Shown here: piece after piece, positions 9,073-17,622 of the stretch
Layout of the letters: the number at the start of each line of letters is the position of its first letter
Position numbering within the stretch: position 1 is the first letter of the stretch
Position numbers and translations under genes: made by a program
The notes under the pieces: generated by a model
Databases searched by the model: none
Told to the model about the DNA's origin: nothing
What the model saw: the letters and a program-made list of their open reading frames with translations, nothing else
Assembly: GCF_014697355.1 (NCBI RefSeq)
Contig: NZ_JACJRQ010000028.1
Span: 41,092-105,091 of the forward strand
Reading direction: 5' to 3'
From: Nostoc calcicola FACHB-3891
GTDB lineage: Bacteria > Cyanobacteriota > Cyanobacteriia > Cyanobacteriales > Nostocaceae
Length of the DNA: 64,000 nucleotides

Positions 9073-9717
9073 ATGAGCGGCTTAGTTACTGCTATTAGCA
9101 CTGGTGCAGCTGCCTTTAGTGCTACAAACATCGATGATATTGTTATTTTGACGCTGTTTTTTTCCCAGGTAAATGCTAAGTTTCGGCGTTGGCACATAGT
9201 TACTGGTCAGTATCTAGGTTTCACGGCGCTAGTAATGGCTAGTCTTCCTGGTTTTTTTGGGGGCTTAATGTTACCAAAACCTTGGATTGGACTATTTGGT
9301 TTAGTACCCATAGCAATTGGTATCAAGTGCTTGGTAAATCGAGAAGATGATGAATCAGAAGAAGATGAAACACAAACAGAGCAGTCTGAAAACTCGTATT
9401 TAAGTAAATTTCTCAATTTTCAAACTTACAGCGTAGCAGCGGTAACCTTTGCCAATGGCACTGACAATATCAGTATCTACGTTCCTTTATTTGCTAGCAG
9501 TACTTGGGAGAGTCTGCTAATAATTCTGGGAGTGTTTTTTATGCTAGTAGGATTTCTATGCTTGGTGGCATACAAATTAACTCATAATGCAGCGATCGCT
9601 AATCTTTTGACTCGTTACGGTAACGATTTTATGCCTTTTGTCTTAATAGGATTAGGCGCTTTTATCATTGTGGATAGTGGTAGCTTGAGTTTACTTAATT
9701 TATTAAATAGTCATTAG
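9073..9717 (+). CDS. CadD-family cadmium-resistance-type transporter
   Basis: This 214-residue membrane protein has five to six hydrophobic segments. The N-terminus carries the family hallmark FSATNIDDIVILTLFFSQ, an Asn-Asp-Asp within the first helix, and a second copy appears as FANGTDNISIYVPLFAS (about 136-152). The central cytoplasmic loop is strongly acidic (EDDESEEDETQ). CadD proteins export or sequester divalent cations such as Cd2+, and the two Asp-rich helices probably line the path. The cation here is unknown. It lies upstream of a TauE/SafE gene in the same direction, separated by about 190 bases of repeat. Confidence 0.8.
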   Translation: MSGLVTAISTGAAAFSATNIDDIVILTLFFSQVNAKFRRWHIVTGQYLGFTALVMASLPGFFGGLMLPKPWIGLFGLVPIAIGIKCLVNREDDESEEDETQTEQSENSYLSKFLNFQTYSVAAVTFANGTDNISIYVPLFASSTWESLLIILGVFFMLVGFLCLVAYKLTHNAAIANLLTRYGNDFMPFVLIGLGAFIIVDSGSLSLLNLLNSH

Positions 9718-9910
9718 TCATTAATCATTAGTCATTAGTTATTTTCCTTATCTCCCCACCTCCCCATCTCCCCATCTCTCTACTCCCCACCTCCCCAAAA
9801 ATATGAACCACTCAACCTGTCAACAGTAAGCAACTTGGCCTTTAAGTTTTAAAGAATACAAAAATTATTTTGGCATCTTGATATACATGTAAAAAAAAGA
9901 GGTATGAAAT

Positions 9911-10747
9911 TTGTCAATTTTAGAATTTTCTTTACTAGTTTGGATTGGTTCATTTAGCGCTGGCTTTTTAGGGGCGTTAACTGGGTTAGGGGGTGGAGTA
10001 GTAATTGTTCCTTTATTAACTTCAGTATTTGGTGTCGATCTTCGATATGCTGTTGGTGCTTCCCTAGTATCTGTAATTGCTACTTCTTTGGGTGCAGCAT
10101 CTACTTACATTAAAAAAGGCTATACCAATTTGCGATTGGGAATGTTTTTAGAAGTAGGGACAACTATCGGTGCGATCGCTGGTGCTATGATTGCTACTTT
10201 TGTGTCTGTGAAAGCGCTCACTGTTGTATTAGCGATCGTCCTCATTTATTCAGCATACCTTTCACAACGACCCAGAATAGAAAATACCGAAGATCAACCC
10301 GCAGATCCTTTAGCAAACTATCTAAAACTCAATAACAGTTATCCAACTCCTGATGGACTGATGTCTTATCAAGTTCATTCAGTACCAATAGGGTTTGGCA
10401 TGATGATTTTAGCTGGGGTGCTTTCTGGATTGCTGGGTATTGGTTCTGGCGGATTTAAGGTGTTGGCGATGGATCAAGCTATGCGCCTACCCTTCAAAGT
10501 TTCTACCACCACTAGCAATTTTATGATCGGTGTGACGGCAGCAGCCTCAGCCGGAGTTTACTTAGCACGAGGTTATATCGATCCGGGACTATCCATGCCA
10601 GTAATGTTGGGAGTACTACCTGGTGCTTTTTTGGGCGCACGAGTCCTTGCAGGGACTCAAACACAGATTTTAAGAACTATTTTCAGTCTTGTACTGGTGG
10701 TAATGGCTTTAAAGATGGTCTACAACAATTTAATAGGGGGGCTGTAA
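9911..10747 (+). CDS. TauE/SafE-family sulfite/anion exporter
   Basis: This 278-residue membrane protein has seven to eight helices in two related halves, each starting with a Gly-rich signature: GFLGALTGLGGGVVIVPLL (about 18-36) and GVLSGLLGIGSGGFKV (about 168-183). The family exports sulfite, sulfoacetate or related anions. The start is the TTG at 9911, because AGAGGT sits 7 bases before it and the nearby ATG at 9904 is out of frame. One base separates its stop from the next gene, so the two are almost certainly co-transcribed and probably form one transport unit. Confidence 0.85.
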   Translation: MSILEFSLLVWIGSFSAGFLGALTGLGGGVVIVPLLTSVFGVDLRYAVGASLVSVIATSLGAASTYIKKGYTNLRLGMFLEVGTTIGAIAGAMIATFVSVKALTVVLAIVLIYSAYLSQRPRIENTEDQPADPLANYLKLNNSYPTPDGLMSYQVHSVPIGFGMMILAGVLSGLLGIGSGGFKVLAMDQAMRLPFKVSTTTSNFMIGVTAAASAGVYLARGYIDPGLSMPVMLGVLPGAFLGARVLAGTQTQILRTIFSLVLVVMALKMVYNNLIGGL

Positions 10748-10748
10748 A

Positions 10749-11327
10749 ATGTATAAATTGAATGCTGGTTTTCGCTGGGCACCATCGACACAGGCAGAGA
10801 GTAAAGTAATTGCACTAACTTTACCACAGAAAAATTCACACTCTGATATTGAGAAGTTGGAAGCACAGCAAGTTACCACAGTGGCAGAATTGCCGAATAG
10901 TTCGGAAATCGATGCTAACAAAAACGTAACGAAAACATCAAGTGAGCAACAATTAGAATATTTGTTAAGTAACCTGCTTAAATATGGGGTTTTGATAGCT
11001 AGTGCTGTGGTTTTATTGGGGGGTATCCTCTATTTGATTCATCACGGTGGTGAACCTGCGGAATATCACTTTTTTCGGGGAGAACCATTGCAATTTCGCT
11101 CTCCTGTAGGTGTAGTGCAAGCAGTTTTATCAGGTAGCGATGCCTACGGCGGGCTACGCCTACGCGGTATTATTCAACTGGGACTATTACTGTTAATTGC
11201 TACTCCAATTTTACGAGTGATTATTTCTCTATTGGCTTTTCTAGTTCAGCGAGAATTTATTTATGTAATTGTTACTTTATTAGTATTAGCTAGTCTGACT
11301 TACAGCCTTGTAGGAGCATATTATTAA
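10749..11327 (+). CDS. DUF1634 membrane protein, partner of TauE/SafE
   Basis: This 192-residue protein has a soluble, charged N-terminus (1-72) followed by three membrane helices (about 79-97, 140-160, 170-190). The pattern (LLKYGVLIASAVVLLGG, FRSPVGVVQAVLSG, GIIQLGLLLLIATPILRV) is that of DUF1634, a family usually encoded directly after a TauE/SafE transporter, as here. Residues 130-139 (SDAYGGLRLR) are encoded by a palindromic repeat and interrupt what is normally a short link between helix 1 and helix 2, so they look like an insertion. The molecular role of DUF1634 is not known. Confidence 0.8.
   Translation: MYKLNAGFRWAPSTQAESKVIALTLPQKNSHSDIEKLEAQQVTTVAELPNSSEIDANKNVTKTSSEQQLEYLLSNLLKYGVLIASAVVLLGGILYLIHHGGEPAEYHFFRGEPLQFRSPVGVVQAVLSGSDAYGGLRLRGIIQLGLLLLIATPILRVIISLLAFLVQREFIYVIVTLLVLASLTYSLVGAYY
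11136..11165. repeat. In-frame palindromic repeat within the DUF1634 gene
   Basis: The 30-base stretch includes GCCTACGGCGGGCTACGCC, a near-palindrome of the small dispersed repeat type common in Nostoc relatives. It adds about ten residues to the loop between the first and second helices without breaking the frame. Confidence 0.6.
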
Positions 11328-11444
11328 TCTTCTTCTCAAGGGTTAATACCCTTTATTTGTGAAGCTGCATATAATTCACCCCCGGCTATCGCCGTTCCCC
11401 CAAAGCATTGGGGGGACTACAGGAGGGTTGCATCTTCATACAGA

Positions 11445-11558
11445 ATTAAGTAAGTCGGCGTAAATAATTATTGTTCGAGTAACGCAGGGGGAGAAAGAGT
11501 TTGAACCTTATTTACTTTTGTTTACACAGTTTGGTTTTATTGCACCGACTTACTTAAT
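11445..11558. mobile_element. MITE-like element, ATTAAGTAAGTCGG ends
   Basis: This 114-base element has perfect 14-base terminal inverted repeats, ATTAAGTAAGTCGG and CCGACTTACTTAAT, and no open frame. It sits in a 540-base intergenic region after the DUF1634 gene that holds no gene. Confidence 0.75.
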
Positions 11559-11761
11559 ATCAGGGGTAAATTAACACTTTTAACCCTTAAGGGACTTCCA
11601 AATACAATAATCAATCGCTATGTAGGCAGGGGGGCAGTTCTTGCTGGCAGCAGGGGAGAGAAAGAAAACTATATATCTAAAAAAATTGGTTAATTTATTT
11701 TTTGGAAGTCTTTAATATAAAGGTATTTCAATTTACCAAAAATTAAATCTTTCCCAACCAT

Positions 11762-11867
11762 TATAGCGATTCCCATTCAAGTGAGGTACAAAATTATATC
11801 GCACGTTGCAGGGGCGAACGACCGTTCGCCCCTACGGGTGTACCTCATTAGATAGAGAAACGCTATA
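11762..11867. mobile_element. MITE-like element flush with a stop codon
   Basis: The 106-base element has TATAGCG and CGCTATA at its ends. It also has nested inverted repeats GAGGTACA/TGTACCTC and GGGGCGAACG/CGTTCGCCCC that make an almost complete hairpin. Its right end is immediately followed by the stop codon of the minus-strand gene at 11868. Confidence 0.7.
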
Positions 11868-12137
11868 TCAACCTTGTAAAAGTTCATTAATTGAGGTTAG
11901 ACTTTGTTGAATTAGTTCTATTAGATAAGTTCTTAATGAATCAAGGGTTCCCACTGAAAAATTTAATAATCCCACAGCATATAACAGACTTGAAATACCA
12001 ATAATTAGAGCCAAAAATCTGCCAAAGCAACCTGGATTAATTTCAATAAAACCTAATTTAGATTGCCCGATAACAGCAATCGTTATAAACACAATTCCAG
12101 CGATGACAAATGTGTTATTTGCAGTTAAATCTGTCAT
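11868..12137 (-). CDS. Small membrane protein of unknown function
   Basis: I chose the ATG at 12137 over an upstream TTG, giving 89 residues. Two hydrophobic helices (about 9-27 and 39-60 of the chosen frame) are joined by a short GFIEINPGCFGRF loop, and the C-terminus is amphipathic (SLRTYLIELIQQSLTSINELL). The family is unknown. The stop codon coincides with the edge of a MITE-like element, so the C-terminus might have been altered by that insertion. Confidence 0.55.
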   Translation of the reverse strand: MTDLTANNTFVIAGIVFITIAVIGQSKLGFIEINPGCFGRFLALIIGISSLLYAVGLLNFSVGTLDSLRTYLIELIQQSLTSINELLQG

Positions 12138-12394
12138 TTTTGTATTCAGATAATTCAGTAGTTTTATTGTAGCTATTATGATTGCAGATTTGTGCAACGG
12201 CTATATGTATGGAGAAGATCGAGGAGATGAATTAATAACCAATACTCCATGCCCTATGCCCAATACCAAATGACAAATTTTGCTGAAACTATGCATTTTG
12301 GGAGACTTTACCATCAACAACCAAAAATTATATCAATCTTCTACTAGACTTCGATCTGCTTTTTAGTTTAAAATACACTAAGGAGATAGGAATA

Positions 12395-12865
12395 GTGGAT
12401 TTTATGCAGAGCTTACAGAAAGTGAGTCAAGAGTTGAGCCTCGAAAACCAGACAGTGACTGAGCAGTTAGAACCAACTGTTTCATACGAGTTCAAAAAAG
12501 ACATTTTCAAAAAGCTCAGAGGTGGATTTTTTCTAGTACTCGGATATCTATTGTCACCCCTATGCTGGTGGAATGACTTACTTTTTAATTTGCCGATAGC
12601 TTATGGTTTTGGGTATGGATGCAGCTTACTTTCCCCAAAATTATTTTTACCTTGTTCCATTATAGGATACTGGCTCTCTAATATTGTGGGAATTCTTTTG
12701 ATGCAATTTGGTTCTCAGGAGATATTCCAAAAAGAACCCAAAAAGCATAACCTCAAAAAAGAGTTATTTACGGGTCTAATTTCTTCAACAGCTTACACCT
12801 TGTTGATTTTGCTATTAATCCAGTTGAAGATTCTTGATTCTCCCATTTTATTCTCTAACGATTAA
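12395..12865 (+). CDS. Membrane protein of unknown function
   Basis: This is a 156-residue protein. The GTG at 12395 is preferred because AGGAGA lies 8 bases upstream. The soluble N-terminus (1-42) is followed by three to four hydrophobic segments: GGFFLVLGYLLSPLCWW, FGYGCSLLSPKLFLPCSIIGYWLSN in two parts, and SSTAYTLLILLLIQLKIL. A basic loop (QKEPKKHNLKKE) separates the last two. This looks like a conserved inner-membrane protein, but I do not recognise the family. Flanking genes give no hint. Confidence 0.65.
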   Translation: MDFMQSLQKVSQELSLENQTVTEQLEPTVSYEFKKDIFKKLRGGFFLVLGYLLSPLCWWNDLLFNLPIAYGFGYGCSLLSPKLFLPCSIIGYWLSNIVGILLMQFGSQEIFQKEPKKHNLKKELFTGLISSTAYTLLILLLIQLKILDSPILFSND

Positions 12866-12910
12866 ATTCTTCGATCGCCTTTCTACAAATGAATTGCTTG
12901 TAGAGCGAAC

Positions 12911-12933
12911 GTCGGGTAGCACAGCGGTGCTAC
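12911..12933. repeat. GGGTAGCAC hairpin repeat
   Basis: This short inverted repeat has GGGTAGCAC and GTGCTACCC arms around a short loop. Related copies are near 28954 and at 29681-29706, the latter reading into the C-terminus of a gene. Confidence 0.5.
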
Positions 12934-12991
12934 CCTAATTGAATAGTCGGGGGAGGGGTAATTACCTCTCTCTTTTTTGCTGATATATCCA

Positions 12992-13112
12992 TAGGACTTA
13001 CGCAAGATGTGACTGAAAACATTATTCTTGGGTAGCGGTAATTCATGTAGACGCTGCATCGGCTTACCGCAGGGTATCACCGCTACTTTCGTGATATTTT
13101 GCGTAAGTCCTA
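12992..13112. mobile_element. MITE-like element, TAGGACTTACGCAA ends
   Basis: This 121-base element has perfect 14-base terminal inverted repeats, TAGGACTTACGCAA and TTGCGTAAGTCCTA, and no open frame. The interior has its own pairing (GGTAGCGGTAA with TTACCGC). It sits about 100 bases before ilvD and could separate or carry promoter sequence. Confidence 0.8.
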
Positions 13113-13208
13113 ATCCATAATTACTTAGGTTCGATCGCGCCGCCGAAGCATGAGAAAATCAGGTAATACAATCGCAGTAGTTGCGATGATGGCACGGAAG
13201 GAAAAAAG

Positions 13209-14894
13209 ATGTCGGAGAACTTGAGAAGCCAAATTGTCACCCAAGGAGTGCAGCGATCGCCAAATCGAGCTATGCTGCGTGCAGTTGGTTTTAAAGATGA
13301 AGATTTCAACAAAGCCATTGTGGGCATTGCCAATGGTTATAGTACAATCACTCCCTGCAACATGGGAATCAATCAACTGGCACAGAGGGCAGAAGTTGGG
13401 ATTAAAGCGGCTGGGGCGATGCCGCAAGTGTTCGGGACGATTACGATTAGCGATGGGATTTCAATGGGAACTGAAGGGATGAAATATTCCCTGGTGTCGC
13501 GGGAAGTGATTGCTGATTCCATTGAAACCGCCTGTACTGGACAAAGTATGGATGGTGTGCTGGCCATTGGTGGTTGTGATAAAAATATGCCAGGAGCAAT
13601 GCTGGCGATCGCTCGGATGAATATTCCGGCTATTTTTGTTTATGGTGGCACCATTAAACCCGGTCACTACAACGGACGCGATTTAACTGTCGTCAGTTCT
13701 TTTGAAGCTGTTGGTCAATACAGTGCTGGAAAAATTGACGAAAACGAATTATTACAAGTTGAAAGTCTAGCTTGTCCTGGTGCTGGTTCCTGTGGTGGGA
13801 TGTTCACAGCTAACACCATGTCTTCTGCTTTCGAGGCGCTAGGCATGAGTTTGCCCTATTCTTCCACAATGGCAGCCGAAGATGCCGAAAAAGCCGACAG
13901 CACGGAAAAATCGGCGTTTGTTTTAGTGGAAGCCATTCGCAAACAAATCTTACCCCGCCAAGTTATTACCCGCAAATCTATCGAGAATGCCATTTCTGTA
14001 ATTATGGCGGTGGGTGGTTCCACAAATGCAGTGTTGCATTTCTTGGCGATCGCTAACGCCGCAGAGGTAGAGTTAACTATAGACGACTTTGAAACTATCC
14101 GCGCTCGTGTCCCCGTTTTGTGCGATTTAAAACCAAGTGGTAAGTATGTAGCTACAGACTTGCACAAAGCTGGTGGGATTCCCCAAGTGATGAAAATGCT
14201 ACTTGCACATGATTTATTACATGGAGATTGCGTAACTATCACAGGTCAAACCATTGCAGAGATATTAGCAGATATCCCAGAAGAACCACCTGCGAACCAA
14301 GATGTGATTCGTCCTTGGAATAACCCGATGTATGCCCAAGGACATTTGGCGATTCTCAGAGGCAATCTGGCAACGGAAGGGGCTGTAGCTAAAATTACTG
14401 GGGTGAAAAATCCAGTCATTACCGGGCCTGCACGGGTATTTGAATCAGAAGAAGCTTCCTTAGATGCGATTTTGGCGGGTAAGATTCAAGCTGGTGATAT
14501 TGTGGTCGTCCGCTACGAAGGGCCTAAGGGCGGGCCTGGAATGCGGGAAATGTTGGCTCCTACCTCAGCAATTATTGGTGCTGGCTTAGGCGATGCCGTG
14601 GGATTAATTACCGACGGGCGCTTTTCTGGCGGTACTTACGGGATGGTAGTTGGTCATGTTGCACCAGAAGCAGCAGTTGGAGGAGCGATCGCTCTTGTGG
14701 AAGAAGGTGATAGCATTACCATTGATGCACCCGCTCGCCGATTGCAGTTAAATATCTCCGATGAAGAATTAGCTCGGCGGCGTGCAAATTGGCAACCTCC
14801 AGCACCACGTTACACTAAAGGCGTATTGGCGAAATACGCCAAGTTGGTATCTTCTAGTAGTGTTGGTGCGGTGACGGATTTGAATTTGTTTTGA
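13209..14894 (+). CDS. ilvD: Dihydroxy-acid dehydratase
   Basis: This 561-residue enzyme dehydrates 2,3-dihydroxy-isovalerate and 2,3-dihydroxy-3-methylvalerate, the penultimate step of valine and isoleucine synthesis in the cytoplasm. The iron-sulfur cluster ligands are visible as C50 (TPCNMG), C123 (GGCDKNMPG) and C195 (CPGAGSCGGMFTANTM). The C-terminal half has GRFSGGTYGMVVGHVAPEA and VRYEGPKGGPGMREML, both strongly conserved in the family. Full length and intact. An ATG is preceded by a purine-rich GGAAGGAAAA tract. It is transcribed alone. A MITE-like element lies on each side, none within the gene. Confidence 0.97.
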   Translation: MSENLRSQIVTQGVQRSPNRAMLRAVGFKDEDFNKAIVGIANGYSTITPCNMGINQLAQRAEVGIKAAGAMPQVFGTITISDGISMGTEGMKYSLVSREVIADSIETACTGQSMDGVLAIGGCDKNMPGAMLAIARMNIPAIFVYGGTIKPGHYNGRDLTVVSSFEAVGQYSAGKIDENELLQVESLACPGAGSCGGMFTANTMSSAFEALGMSLPYSSTMAAEDAEKADSTEKSAFVLVEAIRKQILPRQVITRKSIENAISVIMAVGGSTNAVLHFLAIANAAEVELTIDDFETIRARVPVLCDLKPSGKYVATDLHKAGGIPQVMKMLLAHDLLHGDCVTITGQTIAEILADIPEEPPANQDVIRPWNNPMYAQGHLAILRGNLATEGAVAKITGVKNPVITGPARVFESEEASLDAILAGKIQAGDIVVVRYEGPKGGPGMREMLAPTSAIIGAGLGDAVGLITDGRFSGGTYGMVVGHVAPEAAVGGAIALVEEGDSITIDAPARRLQLNISDEELARRRANWQPPAPRYTKGVLAKYAKLVSSSSVGAVTDLNLF

Positions 14895-14958
14895 AGTCTG
14901 GATTAGGGACTGGGGACTAGGGATTAAATTCTTCCCCAATCCCCAATTACCTTGATTA

Positions 14959-15100
14959 ACGTGAGTTCGATGAGTACTGTTTTGACCTCACCCCCAACCC
15001 CTCTCCTACGAGGAGAGGGGAGCAAAACCTTGATTTTTCTTGCTCCTCCCTCGCCTTTTAGGAGAGGGAGGTTGGGAGGGTGAGGTTTGTCGAACTCACG
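14959..15100. mobile_element. MITE-like element with 7-base flanking repeat
   Basis: This element of about 142 bases begins ACGTGAGTTCGA and ends TCGAACTCACG. TTGATTA directly repeats on both sides (14952-14958 and 15101-15107) and looks like a target-site duplication. The interior holds complementary CCCCTCTCCTACGAGGAGAGGGG and CTCCCTCGCC/GGGAG tracts. It lies between the convergent ends of ilvD and the amine oxidase, where it may also act as a terminator. Confidence 0.7.
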
Positions 15101-15201
15101 TTGATTAGAAGAAAGAAAGAAAGGCTTAACTGAATGTATTGAAGTTTAAATGACTTTTGACTTACCCGAACGCGAGTGCGTCTTGCTCCAGAAGTGGCTG
15201 A

Positions 15202-16875
15202 CTATTCGGTGAAGTCATCTGAAAAACGTTGTGCCCTGGGAATTTTGCGATAACGATGTAATTGATTAGTAGTAATTGACTCTTGCTCTGAAGCAAAGAT
15301 ATTTTGGAAACCTAAATCTTTGAGGATTCTCCGAGCTGCAACTTCACCTGTGGCACACCCGCCTTCCATATATCCTTGATAGGATAAAGAACAATGTTCG
15401 CCAGCAAAGAAGAGATTACCTACACGTTTTTGTTCAGCTCCGGCTATAGTCGTCCATTGTCCGACTAAGTAGCAAGCATAGGAGGCTCGTGTATACTTTT
15501 CTCCGGGCCAGTAGGCGCGAATGGCTTCACCTTGGCGGAGGTTTTTAATGCCGGGGAAAATCTGATTTAATTGTGGTAAGAGTTTTTGAGCTTGAGATTC
15601 TGCTGAACCTTCGCCCAAAGATAAACCATGTTCACCACCAGTAAAGTCAGTAATTAGACCTTTAACGCCTTTTTGGTAGCGACTGGGTTCCCAAGTATTT
15701 TGAAAGCCTGTATCGGTAAATGTTGCTCCTGTGGAATTATATTGAGTGCGCCACAATCTTTGTTGATAGGCTGTAATTAATTTGGCATTTGTACCATATC
15801 CTAATTCGGCGATCGCTTTCTTTTTAAATGCTGGTAAATTCACATCCAACTTGACTAAACGCAAGGTGGTAAAAGGCAATGTTAGCAAAATTCTTTCATA
15901 AGTGCGATCGAATGTTCTATAGCCAGATCGTAAACTCACTCGATAGCGACCATCGGGACGGATACAGATAGCTTCTAATTCTGTGTTGTTTTCTATGACA
16001 TTTGCTAAGGAATTCGCTAGTAGACGGGGTACTTGGTCGTTACCACCACGAATCACGAAGCGTTCATCACTTTCGCCATAGACTGAGAATGTATCAGTGT
16101 TAGTGCCAATCAAAAAGACTAAATTCAAACAAGATTGTTCTGTTGCTTCTCGACCATATTCAGTGGTATAAGATAACTTGAGCATTTCTTGGAGAATCGG
16201 ATTAATTTGTGCTTGCTCTAAATAATCTGCAATCGAGGTATTATCTAAAGCCAAAGCTGCCTGATTGTAAGAGCGAAAAGTGACATCACCATCTCCGATG
16301 GCAGTTAAATCAGCTTCAATTTTTTGGGCTAAAGGAATGAAGTAATTAATAATTTCTAATTCGGGAATTTTGCGTCCTTGGAAGTACCATGTTTCTGGCA
16401 CTAATCCTTTATCAGTAGCCAGTACATCGATGATTGTTAGACCAAGTTCTCGAGCAAGCGATCGCAATTTCCTATGATCTGTATCGATAAATTCTCCACC
16501 TATTTCCACAGTCACCCCAGTACCCGCTGCATTGGCTAAACTCTGCATCCGACCACCAACGCGGTTCCTCGCCTCAATGATGTCCACAGGAACCCCAGCT
16601 TGACGTAAGCGGTAAGCAGCAGTCAAGCCAGCAATTCCAGCACCCACTACTAGCACTTTGGGGATTGTGGCAAAAGCCGCAGAATCACGTCCATTACCCC
16701 AAGTAGCTGTAGCCAATGCGCTTGCCAATCCCAAACCCCCATATAGTAAGCGGCGACGAGTGGTTTTGTGTTTTAGAATATCAACTATTTCATCTGTAGG
16801 AACGCCAGTTTTGAGCGATGCTCTGGCAATTTTGTAAGCCCGTTGTAAAGATGCCATTAGTTCAGACTTAGCCAT
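15202..16875 (-). CDS. Tat-exported flavin amine oxidase (L-amino-acid oxidase-like)
   Basis: This 557-residue FAD enzyme probably oxidises an amino acid or amine to the imino product. A twin-arginine sequence TTRRRLLYGGLG (38-49) followed by a hydrophobic stretch suggests folded export across the membrane. The FAD Rossmann motif VLVVGAGIAGLTAAYRL is at 74-90, with the second dinucleotide motif EARNRVGGRM after it. The C-terminal FAD-binding segment reads NLFFAGEHCSLSYQGYMEGG. This matches the flavin monoamine/L-amino-acid oxidase family. The substrate is uncertain. It stands alone, with a long gene-free region upstream. Confidence 0.85.
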   Translation of the reverse strand: MAKSELMASLQRAYKIARASLKTGVPTDEIVDILKHKTTRRRLLYGGLGLASALATATWGNGRDSAAFATIPKVLVVGAGIAGLTAAYRLRQAGVPVDIIEARNRVGGRMQSLANAAGTGVTVEIGGEFIDTDHRKLRSLARELGLTIIDVLATDKGLVPETWYFQGRKIPELEIINYFIPLAQKIEADLTAIGDGDVTFRSYNQAALALDNTSIADYLEQAQINPILQEMLKLSYTTEYGREATEQSCLNLVFLIGTNTDTFSVYGESDERFVIRGGNDQVPRLLANSLANVIENNTELEAICIRPDGRYRVSLRSGYRTFDRTYERILLTLPFTTLRLVKLDVNLPAFKKKAIAELGYGTNAKLITAYQQRLWRTQYNSTGATFTDTGFQNTWEPSRYQKGVKGLITDFTGGEHGLSLGEGSAESQAQKLLPQLNQIFPGIKNLRQGEAIRAYWPGEKYTRASYACYLVGQWTTIAGAEQKRVGNLFFAGEHCSLSYQGYMEGGCATGEVAARRILKDLGFQNIFASEQESITTNQLHRYRKIPRAQRFSDDFTE

Positions 16876-17622
16876 TAAGCGAACCTCTATTACCGCTAAT
16901 TTTTAAACATATTAATAATTGCAGATGGAGTATTTTTTTAATATAGCGATTAAATTAAAACATAAAACTTTTTTAATTTCTTTATTAAACCTTTATTTTA
17001 TTTAAAGCTTGATTTATCAAATAGCCATTTTATATTAATTAGATCGCTGCAAATAAACCTAAATTTTAGAGACTTTCATTCTTGCTTGGTAAGGGTTTCA
17101 GGTGTATTTTTTTTATAATATAGTTCTTTTTATTCCCACCGCATTAATTACTCTCATAAAATAAAAATCATAAGCCATATTTTTAAGGGTTTGATGAATT
17201 CAGGTGTAAGCTGGCTTGAGGCTTTGGTAAACCCAACAAAAGCAAGGATTTTGGTGTTGGGTTACCCGGTGCGAAGCAGCCTACACTCCTGAACTTAACC
17301 TAGAAACATTTTTATTTTTTCATAGGAATAAAAAAGTGCTAAGATATAGCGTCCATTAGGTACGTATTTCGATATAATTTACTACGATAAAATAAATATA
17401 GAACTACGATTTGATTTTTGATAAAATTCAATACACCTCGAAAAGTCTGATTGCCTACTCCCCGGCTAGGCAAATAATTTCAAAAATCAAAAGAGAAATA
17501 TATATAGCAATTCTCAATCCTCCTAAGAGGATGTTTAATAAAGGGTTGACTGCGATTGGTGAATTTGCTTCCCTTAAGATGATATCTTAGTAATTTTTGT
17601 AACAAGGTAGTTAAGTTAACAT
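16876..17622. other. AT-rich divergent intergenic region
   Basis: About 750 bases separate the amine oxidase and P450 genes, which are transcribed divergently. It holds an imperfect inverted-repeat element at 17199-17295 and a GTAACAAGG tract before the P450 start. Apart from that element the stretch is very AT-rich, with runs of T and A. I see no open frame or RNA gene. Confidence 0.5.
17199..17295. repeat. Imperfect inverted-repeat element
   Basis: About 97 bases start with TTCAGGTGTAAGCTGGCTT and end with GAAGCAGCCTACACTCCTGAA, which pair apart from an indel. An internal pair (AACCCAACA and TGTTGGGTT) completes a long hairpin. No coding potential. Confidence 0.5.

Noticed and set aside
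12883..13080. 65-residue minus-strand frame before ilvD
   Set aside because: It is within a MITE-like element and hairpin repeat and carries no protein-like features.
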